The notes under the pieces: generated by a model
What the model was told of the DNA's origin: nothing
What the model saw: only the letters and a program-made list of their open reading frames with translations
Database searches by the model: none
Part shown: one piece after another, positions 15,645 through 23,300 of the stretch
Layout of the letters: every line of letters starts with the position of its first letter
Position numbering within the stretch: position 1 is the stretch's first letter
Translations under genes and position numbers: made by a program
NCBI RefSeq assembly: GCF_000382345.1
Contig: NZ_KB908086.1
Location: 62,001-126,000 of the forward strand
Reading direction: 5' to 3'
From: Massilia niastensis DSM 21313
Lineage (GTDB): Bacteria > Pseudomonadota > Gammaproteobacteria > Burkholderiales > Burkholderiaceae_D
DNA length: 64,000 nt

Positions 15645-16614
15645 AGGTGCGCCATTTGCCCTTGCGGACCAGTTCCAGCGCCGCGTCGGCGAAGGCCTGC
15701 GGCGCCTCGAACGGCAGGTGGTGTCCCACGCCTTCGAGTTGGCGGTGGCTGTGTGCGCCGGTGAAGGCGATGCCGGCGCTGCTCGCCGCCACCCCGCTGG
15801 CCGCGCCGGCCAGGGTGATGGCCTGCACGCCGGTGGTCGGCTGCTGCGCGAATTTCTTTTCCAGCGCCTCATAGTGCGGGTCGGCCTCGGCGCCGCCATG
15901 GCGGCGGCGCCAGGCGTGCACCAGGATCCCGACGTAGTCCGGGTTGTCGAAGCTGGCCGTGGCGCGCCTGAACAGCGCTTCGTCGAAAGGCGCCCTGGGC
16001 GAATGCTTCTTCCACAGGCTGCGGGCGATCGCGCGCCGGTTCTTGTCCAGGTCGAGGCGGCCGGCTTCGGTGCCGAAGACGTGCCGGTGCCAGGGCGTCG
16101 CCTCGTCGATGCGGTCCAGGCCCGCCAGCACCAGGCCGATGCAGCGGGTCGGGCGCACCACCGAAGCGGCATAGGCGGCGTGCGCCCCCCAGCCGAAGCC
16201 GGCGAACACGGCTTCCGGGAAGTGCAGGGCGTCGATGAAATCGATCAGGTCCTTGCCGAGCGCGGCCTGCTGGGCCGAGCGCGGCGCGCCTGGATCCTTG
16301 AAGCGGGTGCCGCCATGGCCGCGCAGGTGCGGCACCAGCACCCGCATGCCGGCGGCGGCCAGGATCGGCGCGACCCTGGTGTAGCTGTGGATGTCGTAGC
16401 CGAAGTCGTGCGCCAGCACGACCGGGCGTCCGTCTTCCGGGCCGGCCGCGTAATAGGCGATATCGAGGTGGTCGGTCGAGAGGCGCTGCAGCGCGAGCGC
16501 GCCCTTGGCGTCGCCCGCGGCAGGAGCGGCATGCAGCGAGGGCAGGGCCAGCCCGGCCAGTCCGGCCGAGGCGGACAGCAGGAAGGCGCGCCGCGCCGGG
16601 AATTGCTGGGACAT
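15643..16614 (-). CDS. Exported alpha/beta-hydrolase-like protein without the usual nucleophile
   Basis: A 323-residue protein with a twin-arginine-like signal (RRAFLLSASAGLAGL at 8-22, cleavage near 30) and an alpha/beta hydrolase body related to epoxide hydrolases. At the nucleophile elbow the expected GHDWG is GFGWG (139-143), so position 141 is Gly, not Asp or Ser; a His-rich loop GVGHHLPFEAP remains near the C-terminus. A folded periplasmic protein is expected, perhaps binding rather than hydrolysing. It follows bufC by 25 bases. Its stop codon comes from the adjacent repeat element. Confidence 0.78.
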   Translation of the reverse strand: MSQQFPARRAFLLSASAGLAGLALPSLHAAPAAGDAKGALALQRLSTDHLDIAYYAAGPEDGRPVVLAHDFGYDIHSYTRVAPILAAAGMRVLVPHLRGHGGTRFKDPGAPRSAQQAALGKDLIDFIDALHFPEAVFAGFGWGAHAAYAASVVRPTRCIGLVLAGLDRIDEATPWHRHVFGTEAGRLDLDKNRRAIARSLWKKHSPRAPFDEALFRRATASFDNPDYVGILVHAWRRRHGGAEADPHYEALEKKFAQQPTTGVQAITLAGAASGVAASSAGIAFTGAHSHRQLEGVGHHLPFEAPQAFADAALELVRKGKWRT

Positions 16615-16639
16615 GGGGTTCTCCTTGTGAATACGTGCG

Positions 16640-17392
16640 TCAGTCGGCCGTGATGCCGGTGATCAGTTCGGCGCCGATCCAGTCGGCCAGCAGCGCGCCG
16701 GCGCGGGCGATGCCCTCGTCCTCGCCGAGGCGGCCGACCAGCATCTCGCACAGGGCGCTGAAGCTGCCGTGCACCTGCAAGGTGGCGAGCGCGTCGAGCT
16801 CCAGCAGGTCGGCCGCGCGCAGGCAGGACACGTAGCCGCTGCGCCAGACGATCAGCGCCCCCGGCTCGGGCAGCATTGCGCTTTCCGGCGGCGTGGCGCC
16901 GCTGCCCAGGGCGCGCCAGATGGCGGCGGCATTGGTGGTGGCGGCGCGCATGCGCAGCGAGGGGCTCAGGCGCAGGTGCACGGTGTCCCAGTCGACCCCG
17001 GCGAAATCGGCGGGGCCGACGGGCAGGGCGTCGGCGGCGATGAAGGCCGCGCCGAGCGCCAGTTCGATCCAGGCCAGCTCGTGGATGTCGGGGTTGGCGG
17101 GAAACAGCGCCGCCAGGGTGGCGTCGAAGTCGTCCGCATAGGCGTCCAGCGTCCAGGCATGCGGCGGGTACTTGCCGATGTGCCGGACCGCGGCGTGCAG
17201 GAAGGCTTCCTCGCCCATGTGGGCGCGCAGCTGCGGATAGCTCTCCTCGAGACAGCCGACGAGCTGCGCGCGGTAGTTGTTCTGGTAGACCGCCAGGCCG
17301 GCGCCGGTGGCGCCTGCGAGGCGCCCGGCCGCATCCTGGGCGCCGCTGGCCAGCCACAGGCGGAAATCGCGTTGCAGGTCGCCGAGTGTCAT
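16640..17392 (-). CDS. bufC: BufC/HvfC family protein (DUF2063)
   Basis: A 250-residue DUF2063 protein. Typical are the start LQRDFRLWL, YQNNYRAQLVGCLEESYPQL (about 36-55) and IGKYPPHAWTLDAYADDF (about 71-90). BufC partners the MNIO enzyme BufB and supports recognition or binding of the bufferin precursor. The start ATG overlaps the bufB stop by four bases, so translation is coupled. It is called a putative DNA-binding domain in some databases, but the context strongly favours RiPP maturation. Confidence 0.88.
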   Translation of the reverse strand: MTLGDLQRDFRLWLASGAQDAAGRLAGATGAGLAVYQNNYRAQLVGCLEESYPQLRAHMGEEAFLHAAVRHIGKYPPHAWTLDAYADDFDATLAALFPANPDIHELAWIELALGAAFIAADALPVGPADFAGVDWDTVHLRLSPSLRMRAATTNAAAIWRALGSGATPPESAMLPEPGALIVWRSGYVSCLRAADLLELDALATLQVHGSFSALCEMLVGRLGEDEGIARAGALLADWIGAELITGITAD

Positions 17393-18225
17393 GCGTGCTC
17401 CCTGGCCGCCAGGCGGCGTGCGGTGTCGAGTTCCGCCAGCAGTTCGGCCAGCGGCGGGATGTCGCCGTCGCGCTCGATCATGGTCGCCACCGGACCGCAC
17501 AGCGCGGCCGCCCTGGCGTACAGGTCCCAGACGCCGTCGGCCACCGGGCTGTCGTGGGTGTCGATGAGGAGTTCGGGTCCCCGGCTGTGGCCGGCCAGGT
17601 GGATCTGGCGCACGCGCTCGGCCGGCATGCCTTCCAGGAAGGCATGGGCGTCGAAGCCGTGGTTGGCGGCGCTCACGTAGACGTTGTTCACGTCCAGCAG
17701 CAGGCCGCAGCCGGTGCGCCGGCTCATCTCGGCGATGAATTCCCATTCGCGCATCTCGGCGCCGGCGAAGCTCAGGTAGCTGGATGGATTCTCGAACAGC
17801 ATCGTGCGTCCGAGTGCGTTCTGGGCCCTGTCGATGTTGTCGCAGACGACAGCCAGCGCTTCCTCGGTGTAGGGCACCGGCAGCAGGTCGTGCGAATTGA
17901 AGCCGCCGATGCGCGACCAGCTCAGGTGGTCGGACACGAACAGCGGCTGGATCTCGTCGACCAGGGCCTTCAGGCGCGCCAGGTAGTCGTCCCTGAGTCC
18001 GTCCGCGGAGCCGATCGACATCGACACGCCGTGCAGCACGACGGGATGGCGTTCGCGCACCTGGCGCAGGATGTGGCGCGGCTGTCCGCCGTCGATCATG
18101 AAATTCTCGGAGATGACTTCGACGAAGTCGACCGGCACGCCGGTCTCGAGGAAATCCTGGTAATGCTCGCGGCGCAGGCCCAGCCCGAAGCCGGGGAAGC
18201 GTTGCGGTAGTGATTGAGCGGACAT
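17389..18225 (-). CDS. bufB: BufB, MNIO-family bufferin maturase (DUF692)
   Basis: A 278-residue DUF692 TIM-barrel enzyme of the multinuclear non-heme iron-dependent oxidative (MNIO) family. Metal-ligand segments are visible: HGVSMSIG near 65, SDHLSW near 98, FENPSSY near 145, LLDVNNVYVSAANHG near 174-188, IHLAGHS near 206 and MIERDG near 249. MNIO maturases oxidise precursor cysteines, in bufferins to thiooxazoles that help bind copper. It lies between bufA2 and bufC; a GC hairpin separates it from bufA2. Confidence 0.92.
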   Translation of the reverse strand: MSAQSLPQRFPGFGLGLRREHYQDFLETGVPVDFVEVISENFMIDGGQPRHILRQVRERHPVVLHGVSMSIGSADGLRDDYLARLKALVDEIQPLFVSDHLSWSRIGGFNSHDLLPVPYTEEALAVVCDNIDRAQNALGRTMLFENPSSYLSFAGAEMREWEFIAEMSRRTGCGLLLDVNNVYVSAANHGFDAHAFLEGMPAERVRQIHLAGHSRGPELLIDTHDSPVADGVWDLYARAAALCGPVATMIERDGDIPPLAELLAELDTARRLAAREHA

Positions 18226-18253
18226 GATGTACCTGAGGGTTGGCTGGAGAAGA

Positions 18254-18275
18254 GCCCGCCCCCTCGGGGGCGGGC
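18254..18275 (-). terminator. GC-rich hairpin between bufA2 and bufB
   Basis: GCCCGCCCCC and GGGGGCGGGC form a ten-bp perfect stem. On the minus strand it is followed only by CTCTTCTCC, so it is a weak or partial terminator, or an mRNA-stabilising hairpin. It is well placed to give more precursor than enzyme. Confidence 0.55.
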
Positions 18276-18284
18276 GGCGAAGGC

Positions 18285-18554
18285 TTAGCCTTTTTCGGTC
18301 AGGGTGCCGCCGGCCGCCTTGCACTCGGTCGGGGTCTTGACGATGACGCCCTGGCCCTTGCACTCGTTCAGGCCCTTGCAGTCGTTCTTGGCGGTGGCGC
18401 ACAGGCTGGTGCCCTTGCAGGTGTTGACGCCGTAGCAGCGGCCCGGCTGTTCCTTCTGGGTGGCGTGCGCGGTGGTGGACATGCCGACGGTGGCCAGGGC
18501 GATCATGGCGGCGGCGCCGGCGAAGCTGAGACGGGATTTCAGTTGAGCGTTCAT
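18285..18554 (-). CDS. bufA2: BufA2-family bufferin precursor
   Basis: An 89-residue exported peptide. Signal peptide to about residue 31 (STTAHA), then a compact Cys-rich mature part with six Cys at 40, 46, 52, 59, 65 and 78 in the BufA2 pattern CYGVNTCKG...CKGLNECKGQG. Known BufA peptides are modified on Cys by BufB/BufC in the cytoplasm, exported with an unusually long signal, and sequester copper in the periplasm. It is immediately upstream of bufB. Same length as bufA1 at 19413 but different subfamily. Confidence 0.9.
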   Translation of the reverse strand: MNAQLKSRLSFAGAAAMIALATVGMSTTAHATQKEQPGRCYGVNTCKGTSLCATAKNDCKGLNECKGQGVIVKTPTECKAAGGTLTEKG

Positions 18555-18625
18555 GCGATTCTCCTAATGGGTACTGCGGGTGGATGGCAGGGCGGCGCAG
18601 CGCGACGCATGCCGTGTAAAAAAAC

Positions 18626-19408
18626 TTATCTGGCGCCGAGCGCCGCCTGTTCGATGACTTTCGCCACCTCTTCAGGCTGCGAGATGTGCACCGCGTGGCT
18701 GGCCCCGATCTCGGTGATCCTCGCGCCGGCGCGCTTGTACATCCAGCGTTGCAGGTCGGGGTTGATGATCCGGTCCCGGGTGGCGACGATCCCGTAGCTG
18801 GGCTTCTTGTGCCAGGCCGCGAAGGTGCTCGGCGTGCCGAGGAGGACGGTGCTGACCGGGACCTGCGAGGCGGCCAGGAAGTTGGCGCGGTTCACGGTCA
18901 TGTCGTGCGCGTAGTCCGCATGGAACTTCGCGGCGTCGAAGAACTGGAACCCGGCCCGGTCGGCCTTGATCGCGTCGGTGGCGCCCGGCATCGAATCCAT
19001 CAGCTGCTGCGAGGTCTCGCCGATTTCCGGCACCAGCGCCGCGACATACACCAGGGCCTTGACCTTGGCCCCGGTGGCCACGTTCGACATCACGGCGCCG
19101 CCGATCCCGTGCCCGACCAGGACCACGTTGCCGAACTGCTGGAACACGGTCTTGCGGGCCACCGCCACGTCGTCGTCGAGCGAGGTATGGGGCGGCTGGG
19201 CGACGGTCACCTTGTAGCCCTTGTGATACAGGATGTCGTGCACCACCCGCCAGCCCGAGCCGTCGCCGAAGGCGCCTGGAACGATGACGATGTTCCTGGC
19301 GCCCGGCGGCGCGCTGGGAGCCGCCATGGCCTGGGGTGCGGCAACGGCCGCCGCGACGGCGACGAGAGCGGCGAATCGCACCACGCTCACGGAATGAGTG
19401 CGCTGCAT
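18626..19408 (-). CDS. Exported alpha/beta-hydrolase-like protein, nucleophile Ser replaced by Gly
   Basis: A 260-residue exported protein: Ala-rich signal to about 30, then an alpha/beta hydrolase body of the EstP-like group (VIVPGAFGDGSGWR, LVYVAALVPEIGE). The nucleophile elbow normally reads GHSYGG; here it is GHGIGG (99-104), so the Ser is Gly101. The other triad regions look intact (ATRDRIINPDLQRWM, EIGASHAVHIS). It is paralogous to the gene at 19886. Its start lies four bases after the bufA1 stop, so the two are translationally coupled. Role unknown; binding or chaperoning is as likely as catalysis. Confidence 0.8.
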   Translation of the reverse strand: MQRTHSVSVVRFAALVAVAAAVAAPQAMAAPSAPPGARNIVIVPGAFGDGSGWRVVHDILYHKGYKVTVAQPPHTSLDDDVAVARKTVFQQFGNVVLVGHGIGGAVMSNVATGAKVKALVYVAALVPEIGETSQQLMDSMPGATDAIKADRAGFQFFDAAKFHADYAHDMTVNRANFLAASQVPVSTVLLGTPSTFAAWHKKPSYGIVATRDRIINPDLQRWMYKRAGARITEIGASHAVHISQPEEVAKVIEQAALGAR

Positions 19409-19412
19409 TGCC

Positions 19413-19682
19413 TCAGGCCCTTGGCTTCAGCGAGCCGAAACCTTTCGGGGTCTTGATCGTGGTGCAGGTGCCTTTCTCGACCAGGGTCCAGGCGTCGCCC
19501 TGGTAGTCGACCGTCGAGGTGCCCGCGCACGAAGTGCCGGCGCCCGCGGCGCAGTCGTTCTGGCCGGCGAGCGAGACGCCGTAGCACTTCTCCATGGCCT
19601 TTTTGGCCGGCTCGGCCTGGGCGGCGCCTGCGCACAGGGCGATGGCGAGGGTGGCGGCGATGCTTGCGTACTTGCGGTTCAT
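19413..19682 (-). CDS. bufA1: BufA1-family bufferin precursor (DUF2282)
   Basis: An 89-residue exported peptide. Signal to about residue 23 (GAAQA), then the DUF2282/BufA1 pattern with four mature Cys at 33, 44, 52 and 73: [27 protein letters not shown] and VEKGTC. Copper-buffering RiPP precursor by family. It has no private BufB/BufC; the only maturases nearby are those after bufA2, so both precursors may share them. Flanked on both sides by paralogous exported hydrolase-like genes. Confidence 0.9.
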   Translation of the reverse strand: MNRKYASIAATLAIALCAGAAQAEPAKKAMEKCYGVSLAGQNDCAAGAGTSCAGTSTVDYQGDAWTLVEKGTCTTIKTPKGFGSLKPRA

Positions 19683-19885
19683 GGCGATACTCCTTCTGTC
19701 AGGTGGGTGGAAGTCCGGGCGGGCCGCCTGGAGCTGTTCCTCGGTGCGCCTTGTGTGGCGCATGATTCACAGCTTAGGGGTCCCGTGTATCCCTGCTATG
19801 TCGTGTTTGCCCCGGTTTTCGGACCTATCGTGTCGAACGCCGGGACCGAAACACGCCGACACAAATATCGTCCCGGCCTGTCCGC

Positions 19886-20644
19886 TTACTTGGCGTCGAG
19901 CGCCGCCTGCACGATCACCTGGGCGACTTCTTCCGGCTTGGACAGCTGCAGTGCGTGGCTGGCCTTGATCTCGGTGACCTTCGAGCCGGCGCGCTTGTAC
20001 ATCCAGCGCTGCAGTTCCGGGTTCAGCACCAGGTCCTCGGTCGCGACGATCGCGTAGCTCGGCTTGTCGCGCCATGCGGCCGCCTTCGCGCTGGCGCCCA
20101 GCACCTTCTGCGGAATCCCGGGTTGGGCGACCGACATGAAGTTGGTGCGGTTCGGCGGCAGGTCGGCGCCGTACACGGCCTGGAACTTCCCGGGCGTGAT
20201 GAACTGGCGGCCGTCGCGCACCTGGATCTCCTGGTTCAGCGCGGGCCTGGATGCGATCAGCTGGGCGGCGCTTTCGCCGGCGGCAGGCTGCAGCGCGGCG
20301 ACGTAGACCAGGCCCTTGACCTTGCCGCTGCCGCCGGCGGCCGAGATCACGGCGCCGCCGGTGTCGTGGCCGACCAGGATCACCGGGCCGTCCTGGGCTT
20401 CGATCGCGGCGCGGGTGGCGGCCACGTTGTCGTCGAAGCTGTTGTGCGGCTGCTGGACCACGGTGACCTTGTAGCCCTTGATCCAGAGCTGGTCGTGGAT
20501 CGCGCGCCAGCTCGAGCCGTCCACGTAGGAACCGTGGACGAGGACGACGTTCTTCGCGCCGGAGGTGACGGTGAGCGGAAGGGCGCTGGCGATGGCCGGC
20601 AGGGTGAAGGCCACGGCGAGGGCGGCGGTCTTGATCATGTTCAT
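19886..20644 (-). CDS. Exported alpha/beta hydrolase with Asp at the nucleophile position
   Basis: A 252-residue exported protein with a signal to about 21 (PAIASA), paralogous to the product of 18626. Oxyanion region VLVHGSYVDGSSWR; the nucleophile elbow is GHDTGG (92-97), Asp94 where most relatives have Ser; acid and His regions are NPELQRWM and IKASHALQLS. Asp could act as nucleophile, as in dehalogenases, but the change is unusual for this esterase-like group. It is the first gene of the minus-strand cluster, and ATCGCATGCGAT sits 50 bases before its start. The ATG at 20638 is an alternative start. Confidence 0.8.
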   Translation of the reverse strand: MNMIKTAALAVAFTLPAIASALPLTVTSGAKNVVLVHGSYVDGSSWRAIHDQLWIKGYKVTVVQQPHNSFDDNVAATRAAIEAQDGPVILVGHDTGGAVISAAGGSGKVKGLVYVAALQPAAGESAAQLIASRPALNQEIQVRDGRQFITPGKFQAVYGADLPPNRTNFMSVAQPGIPQKVLGASAKAAAWRDKPSYAIVATEDLVLNPELQRWMYKRAGSKVTEIKASHALQLSKPEEVAQVIVQAALDAK

Positions 20645-20693
20645 GGATGACTTTCTCGGTTGAGGTGAATGCATCTATATCGGACTGGCTAGA

Positions 20694-20705
20694 ATCGCAT
20701 GCGAT
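20694..20705. promoter_or_regulatory. ATCGCATGCGAT palindrome 1 (OhrR-type operator)
   Basis: Perfect 12-base palindrome 50 bases upstream of the start of the exported hydrolase at 20644. Identical to 20764-20775 and one base different from 21496-21507 before ohr. Links the head of the bufferin cluster to the OhrR gene between them. Confidence 0.6.
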
Positions 20706-20763
20706 ATAAATTGCCGAGCAAGAGTAATGAGCTCATCCGATCATGTCAAGCGCCTTCGATCAC

Positions 20764-20775
20764 ATCGCATGCGAT
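20764..20775. promoter_or_regulatory. ATCGCATGCGAT palindrome 2
   Basis: Second perfect copy, 70 bases from the first, close to seven helical turns. The rest of the 289-base interval 20645-20933 holds nothing else I can recognise; small open frames in it have no plausible ribosome-binding site or protein character. Confidence 0.55.
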
Positions 20776-20933
20776 CAATAGGCTCGCGGGAATGGCGATG
20801 CGGCGTGGCGCCGCGGGGCGGGCGGAGGTGGAGGAGGGGAGCGGCCGTCGTGCGACGACCGGCGGGAACGACGCCGGCCGGGCCCGGTGGGCGGCCGCGC
20901 GGCTGCACGGCCAGGTAGGCCGGCGCCGGACGC

Positions 20934-21404
20934 TTAGCCGCGCGCCTTGACGACCTTGATCAGCCGGTCGCGCAGGGCGGCGATGGATCCCTGCAGCGCC
21001 GCGAATTCCTCGGGAGTGAGCGCGGTCTCGTCCTTCAGGCCCTTGCCGAGCGCGCTTTCACGCAGGCGGTAGCCGGCCTCGGTCAGCGCCACCCGGACCT
21101 GGCGTTCGTCCGCCGGGTCGCGCTGGCGCCGCAGGTAGCCCATGGACTCGAGCTTCTTCAGGATCGGCGTGAGCGTGTTCGATTCCAGGAACAGCTTCTC
21201 GCCCAGGCCGCTGACGGTCTGGTCGTCCTCCTCCCACAGCGCAATGATGGTGATGTACTGCGTGTAGGTCAGGCCCAGTTCTTCCAGGAGCGGCTTGTAG
21301 GCCTTGCCCAGCGCGAGGTTGGCCGAATAGATGGCAAAGCACAGGTATTGCGACAGCTTCGGGATGCTCGGGTCGTCGGGACGCGGGCGGGTGGCGGTTT
21401 TCAT
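20934..21404 (-). CDS. ohrR: OhrR-type MarR regulator (organic peroxide sensor)
   Basis: A 156-residue MarR protein of the OhrR group. The sensing Cys22 in LSQYLCFAIYSA is at the position that reacts with organic hydroperoxides; HTH and wing are LGEKLFLESNTLTPILKKLE and RRQRDPADERQVRV. ATG 21404 with AGGAGA upstream is preferred over the longer frame. It is divergent from ohr, and three ATCGCATGCGA palindromes flank it. Oxidation of Cys22 is expected to release it from these sites. Confidence 0.9.
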   Translation of the reverse strand: MKTATRPRPDDPSIPKLSQYLCFAIYSANLALGKAYKPLLEELGLTYTQYITIIALWEEDDQTVSGLGEKLFLESNTLTPILKKLESMGYLRRQRDPADERQVRVALTEAGYRLRESALGKGLKDETALTPEEFAALQGSIAALRDRLIKVVKARG

Positions 21405-21495
21405 CGATCTTCTCCTGGATACATTAGGAAATATTATAGCTCGAACGCGATTCTTCAAGATCCTCTGGTTTTTTGGCTGGTCTGTGGTAATATCA

Positions 21496-21522
21496 ATCGC
21501 ATGCGACGTAATCGCATTAGAT
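21496..21522. promoter_or_regulatory. OhrR operator in front of ohr
   Basis: ATCGCATGCGAC (21496-21507) followed by a half-conserved ATCGCATTAGAT (21511-21522), 38-64 bases before the ohr ATG. Matches the two perfect palindromes at 20694 and 20764 apart from the last base. Confidence 0.65.
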
Positions 21523-21559
21523 TAAACACTCTTTCACACGACATCACAAGGAGATCTCC

Positions 21560-21979
21560 ATGCACACCATCGAACAGGTTCTCTACACCGGCAAGACCCG
21601 CACCGTCGGCGGCGGCCGCGACGGCGTCTCGCGCAGCGACGACGGCCGTCTCGACGTCCAGCTGACCGGCTTCTACGCCGAAGGTCCGGGCACCAACCCG
21701 GAGCAGCTGCTGGCTGCCGGCTGGTCGGCCTGCTTCCTGGGCGCGATCCGCATCGCCGCCGGCGAGCAGCAGGTCAAGATCGGCGACGACGTGAGCGTCG
21801 ACACCGAAGTCGACCTGGCCAAGGCCAGCACCGGCTACGTCCTGCAGGCCCGCATGAACGTCAGCATCCCGAACCTGGCGCCGGAAGTGGCGCAGCAACT
21901 GGTCGACCGCGCGCACGCCACCTGCCCGTACTCGAAGGCCCTGCACGGCAACATCAACATCAGCACCCGCCTGGTGTAA
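21560..21979 (+). CDS. ohr: Organic hydroperoxide resistance protein Ohr
   Basis: A 139-residue OsmC/Ohr-family thiol peroxidase. Both catalytic Cys are present: Cys58 in GWSACFLGA (peroxidatic) and Cys122 in ATCPYSKA (resolving), with the conserved Arg in GGGRDG near 20. Reduces organic hydroperoxides in the cytoplasm using dihydrolipoyl-type donors. AAGGAG precedes the ATG. Divergent from ohrR, whose operator lies in its promoter. Confidence 0.95.
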   Translation: MHTIEQVLYTGKTRTVGGGRDGVSRSDDGRLDVQLTGFYAEGPGTNPEQLLAAGWSACFLGAIRIAAGEQQVKIGDDVSVDTEVDLAKASTGYVLQARMNVSIPNLAPEVAQQLVDRAHATCPYSKALHGNINISTRLV

Positions 21980-22118
21980 TCCAGCGGAACCACGACGCCG
22001 TGCATCCTGCGCCGCGTCGTGGAGCGCGGCATCGGCGCCGGTCACGGCCTCGATGCCGCGTTGTCATTTGAAGAAAACCCGTCCCCATGCGGATGGGAGA
22101 GCAAGACGGAGATCTGAC

Positions 22119-23297
22119 ATGCAAGCACTGAACAAAGCGAAGGCCGCGGGTATCGCGCTGGCGCTGGCGGGTGTGGCTGCCGCGCTGGCGGGCTGCTCGG
22201 ACGTGGTGGGGAGCGAGGCCAGGCCGGCCGCCGCCGGCGGTCCGCCGGTATCGGCGGCGCTGGTGGTCGAACAGGCAGTCACCGAAACCCAGGAATTCTC
22301 GGGACGCCTGGAGGCGATCGACCGGGTCGAGATCCGTCCCCGCGTGGCCGGGTTCATCACGGCCGTGAACCTGCGTCCGGGCGCCGAAGTGAAGAAGGGC
22401 GAGGTGCTGTTCGAGATCGATCCGCGTCCGTTCCAGGCCGAAGCCGAGCGCGCCGGCGCCGCCGCCGCCGCGGCCCGCGCGCGCGCCGAACTGGCCCGGC
22501 TGGAACTGGACCGCGCCGCGAAGCTCGTGGCCGACAAGGCGATCGCCCAGCGCGAATACGACGAGCGCGCCGCCAGCCGGAAGGAACTCGACGCCGGCGC
22601 CCGCGCCGCCGAGGCCCAGGCCGCGCTGGCCAGGCTGAACCTGTCGTATACCCGCGTGACCTCGCCGATCGACGGCCGCGTCTCCAAGGCCGAGATCACC
22701 CTCGGCAACCTGGTCGACCAGTCGGCCGTCCTGACCTCGGTGGTCTCGCTGGAGCGCATCTACGCCAGCTTCGACGGCGACGAGTCGACCTACCTGCGCG
22801 TCAGCCAGCGCGCCCACCGCGGCGAGGCGGTCACGGTGCGCGTCGGCCTGGGCGGCGAGGAGGGCTTCCCGCATGCCGGCAAGCTCGAATTCGTCGACAA
22901 CCGGCTCGACGACCGCAGCGGCAGCGTGCGCATGCGCGCGGTGTTCGCCAACGCCGGGCGCCGGATGGCGCCCGGCCTGTTCGCGCGCGTGCAGATCGGC
23001 GGCGGCGAGGCCCGCAAGACGGTCCTGATCAGCGACCGTGCGGTCGGCACCGACCAGAGCCGCAAATTCGTCTATGTCCTCGACGCCAAGGGGCAGGCCG
23101 AGCACCGCGACGTCACGCTCGGTCCCCTGGTGGATGGCCTGCGCGTGGTGCGCAGCGGCCTGAAGCCGGGCGAGAAGATCGTCGTCAACGGGCTGCAGAG
23201 GGTGCGCCCGGGTGTGCCGGTCCAGCCCACCCTGGTGCCGATGCGCACCGCCGCGGCCCCGGCCAACGCGACAGTCACTACGGGCGCGAAGGGGTAA
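22119..23297 (+). CDS. RND efflux periplasmic adaptor (membrane fusion lipoprotein)
   Basis: A 392-residue MexE/AcrA-type adaptor. Lipoprotein signal with lipobox LAGC (about 24-27). Then a biotinyl-lipoyl-like half (RVEIRPRVAGFITAVN near 75), a coiled-coil hairpin rich in Ala and Arg (about 110-165), the second lipoyl half (SPIDGRVSKAEITLGNLV) and beta-barrel and membrane-proximal domains. It joins the permease and the outer membrane channel. First gene of a three-gene operon with three bases to the permease. MexE-like rather than AcrA-like, a judgement by eye. Confidence 0.93.
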   Translation: MQALNKAKAAGIALALAGVAAALAGCSDVVGSEARPAAAGGPPVSAALVVEQAVTETQEFSGRLEAIDRVEIRPRVAGFITAVNLRPGAEVKKGEVLFEIDPRPFQAEAERAGAAAAAARARAELARLELDRAAKLVADKAIAQREYDERAASRKELDAGARAAEAQAALARLNLSYTRVTSPIDGRVSKAEITLGNLVDQSAVLTSVVSLERIYASFDGDESTYLRVSQRAHRGEAVTVRVGLGGEEGFPHAGKLEFVDNRLDDRSGSVRMRAVFANAGRRMAPGLFARVQIGGGEARKTVLISDRAVGTDQSRKFVYVLDAKGQAEHRDVTLGPLVDGLRVVRSGLKPGEKIVVNGLQRVRPGVPVQPTLVPMRTAAAPANATVTTGAKG

Positions 23298-23300
23298 ACC

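Noticed and set aside
20727..20918. Small Arg-rich frame between the exported hydrolase and ohrR
   Set aside because: No ribosome-binding site, low-complexity composition and overlap with an operator palindrome.
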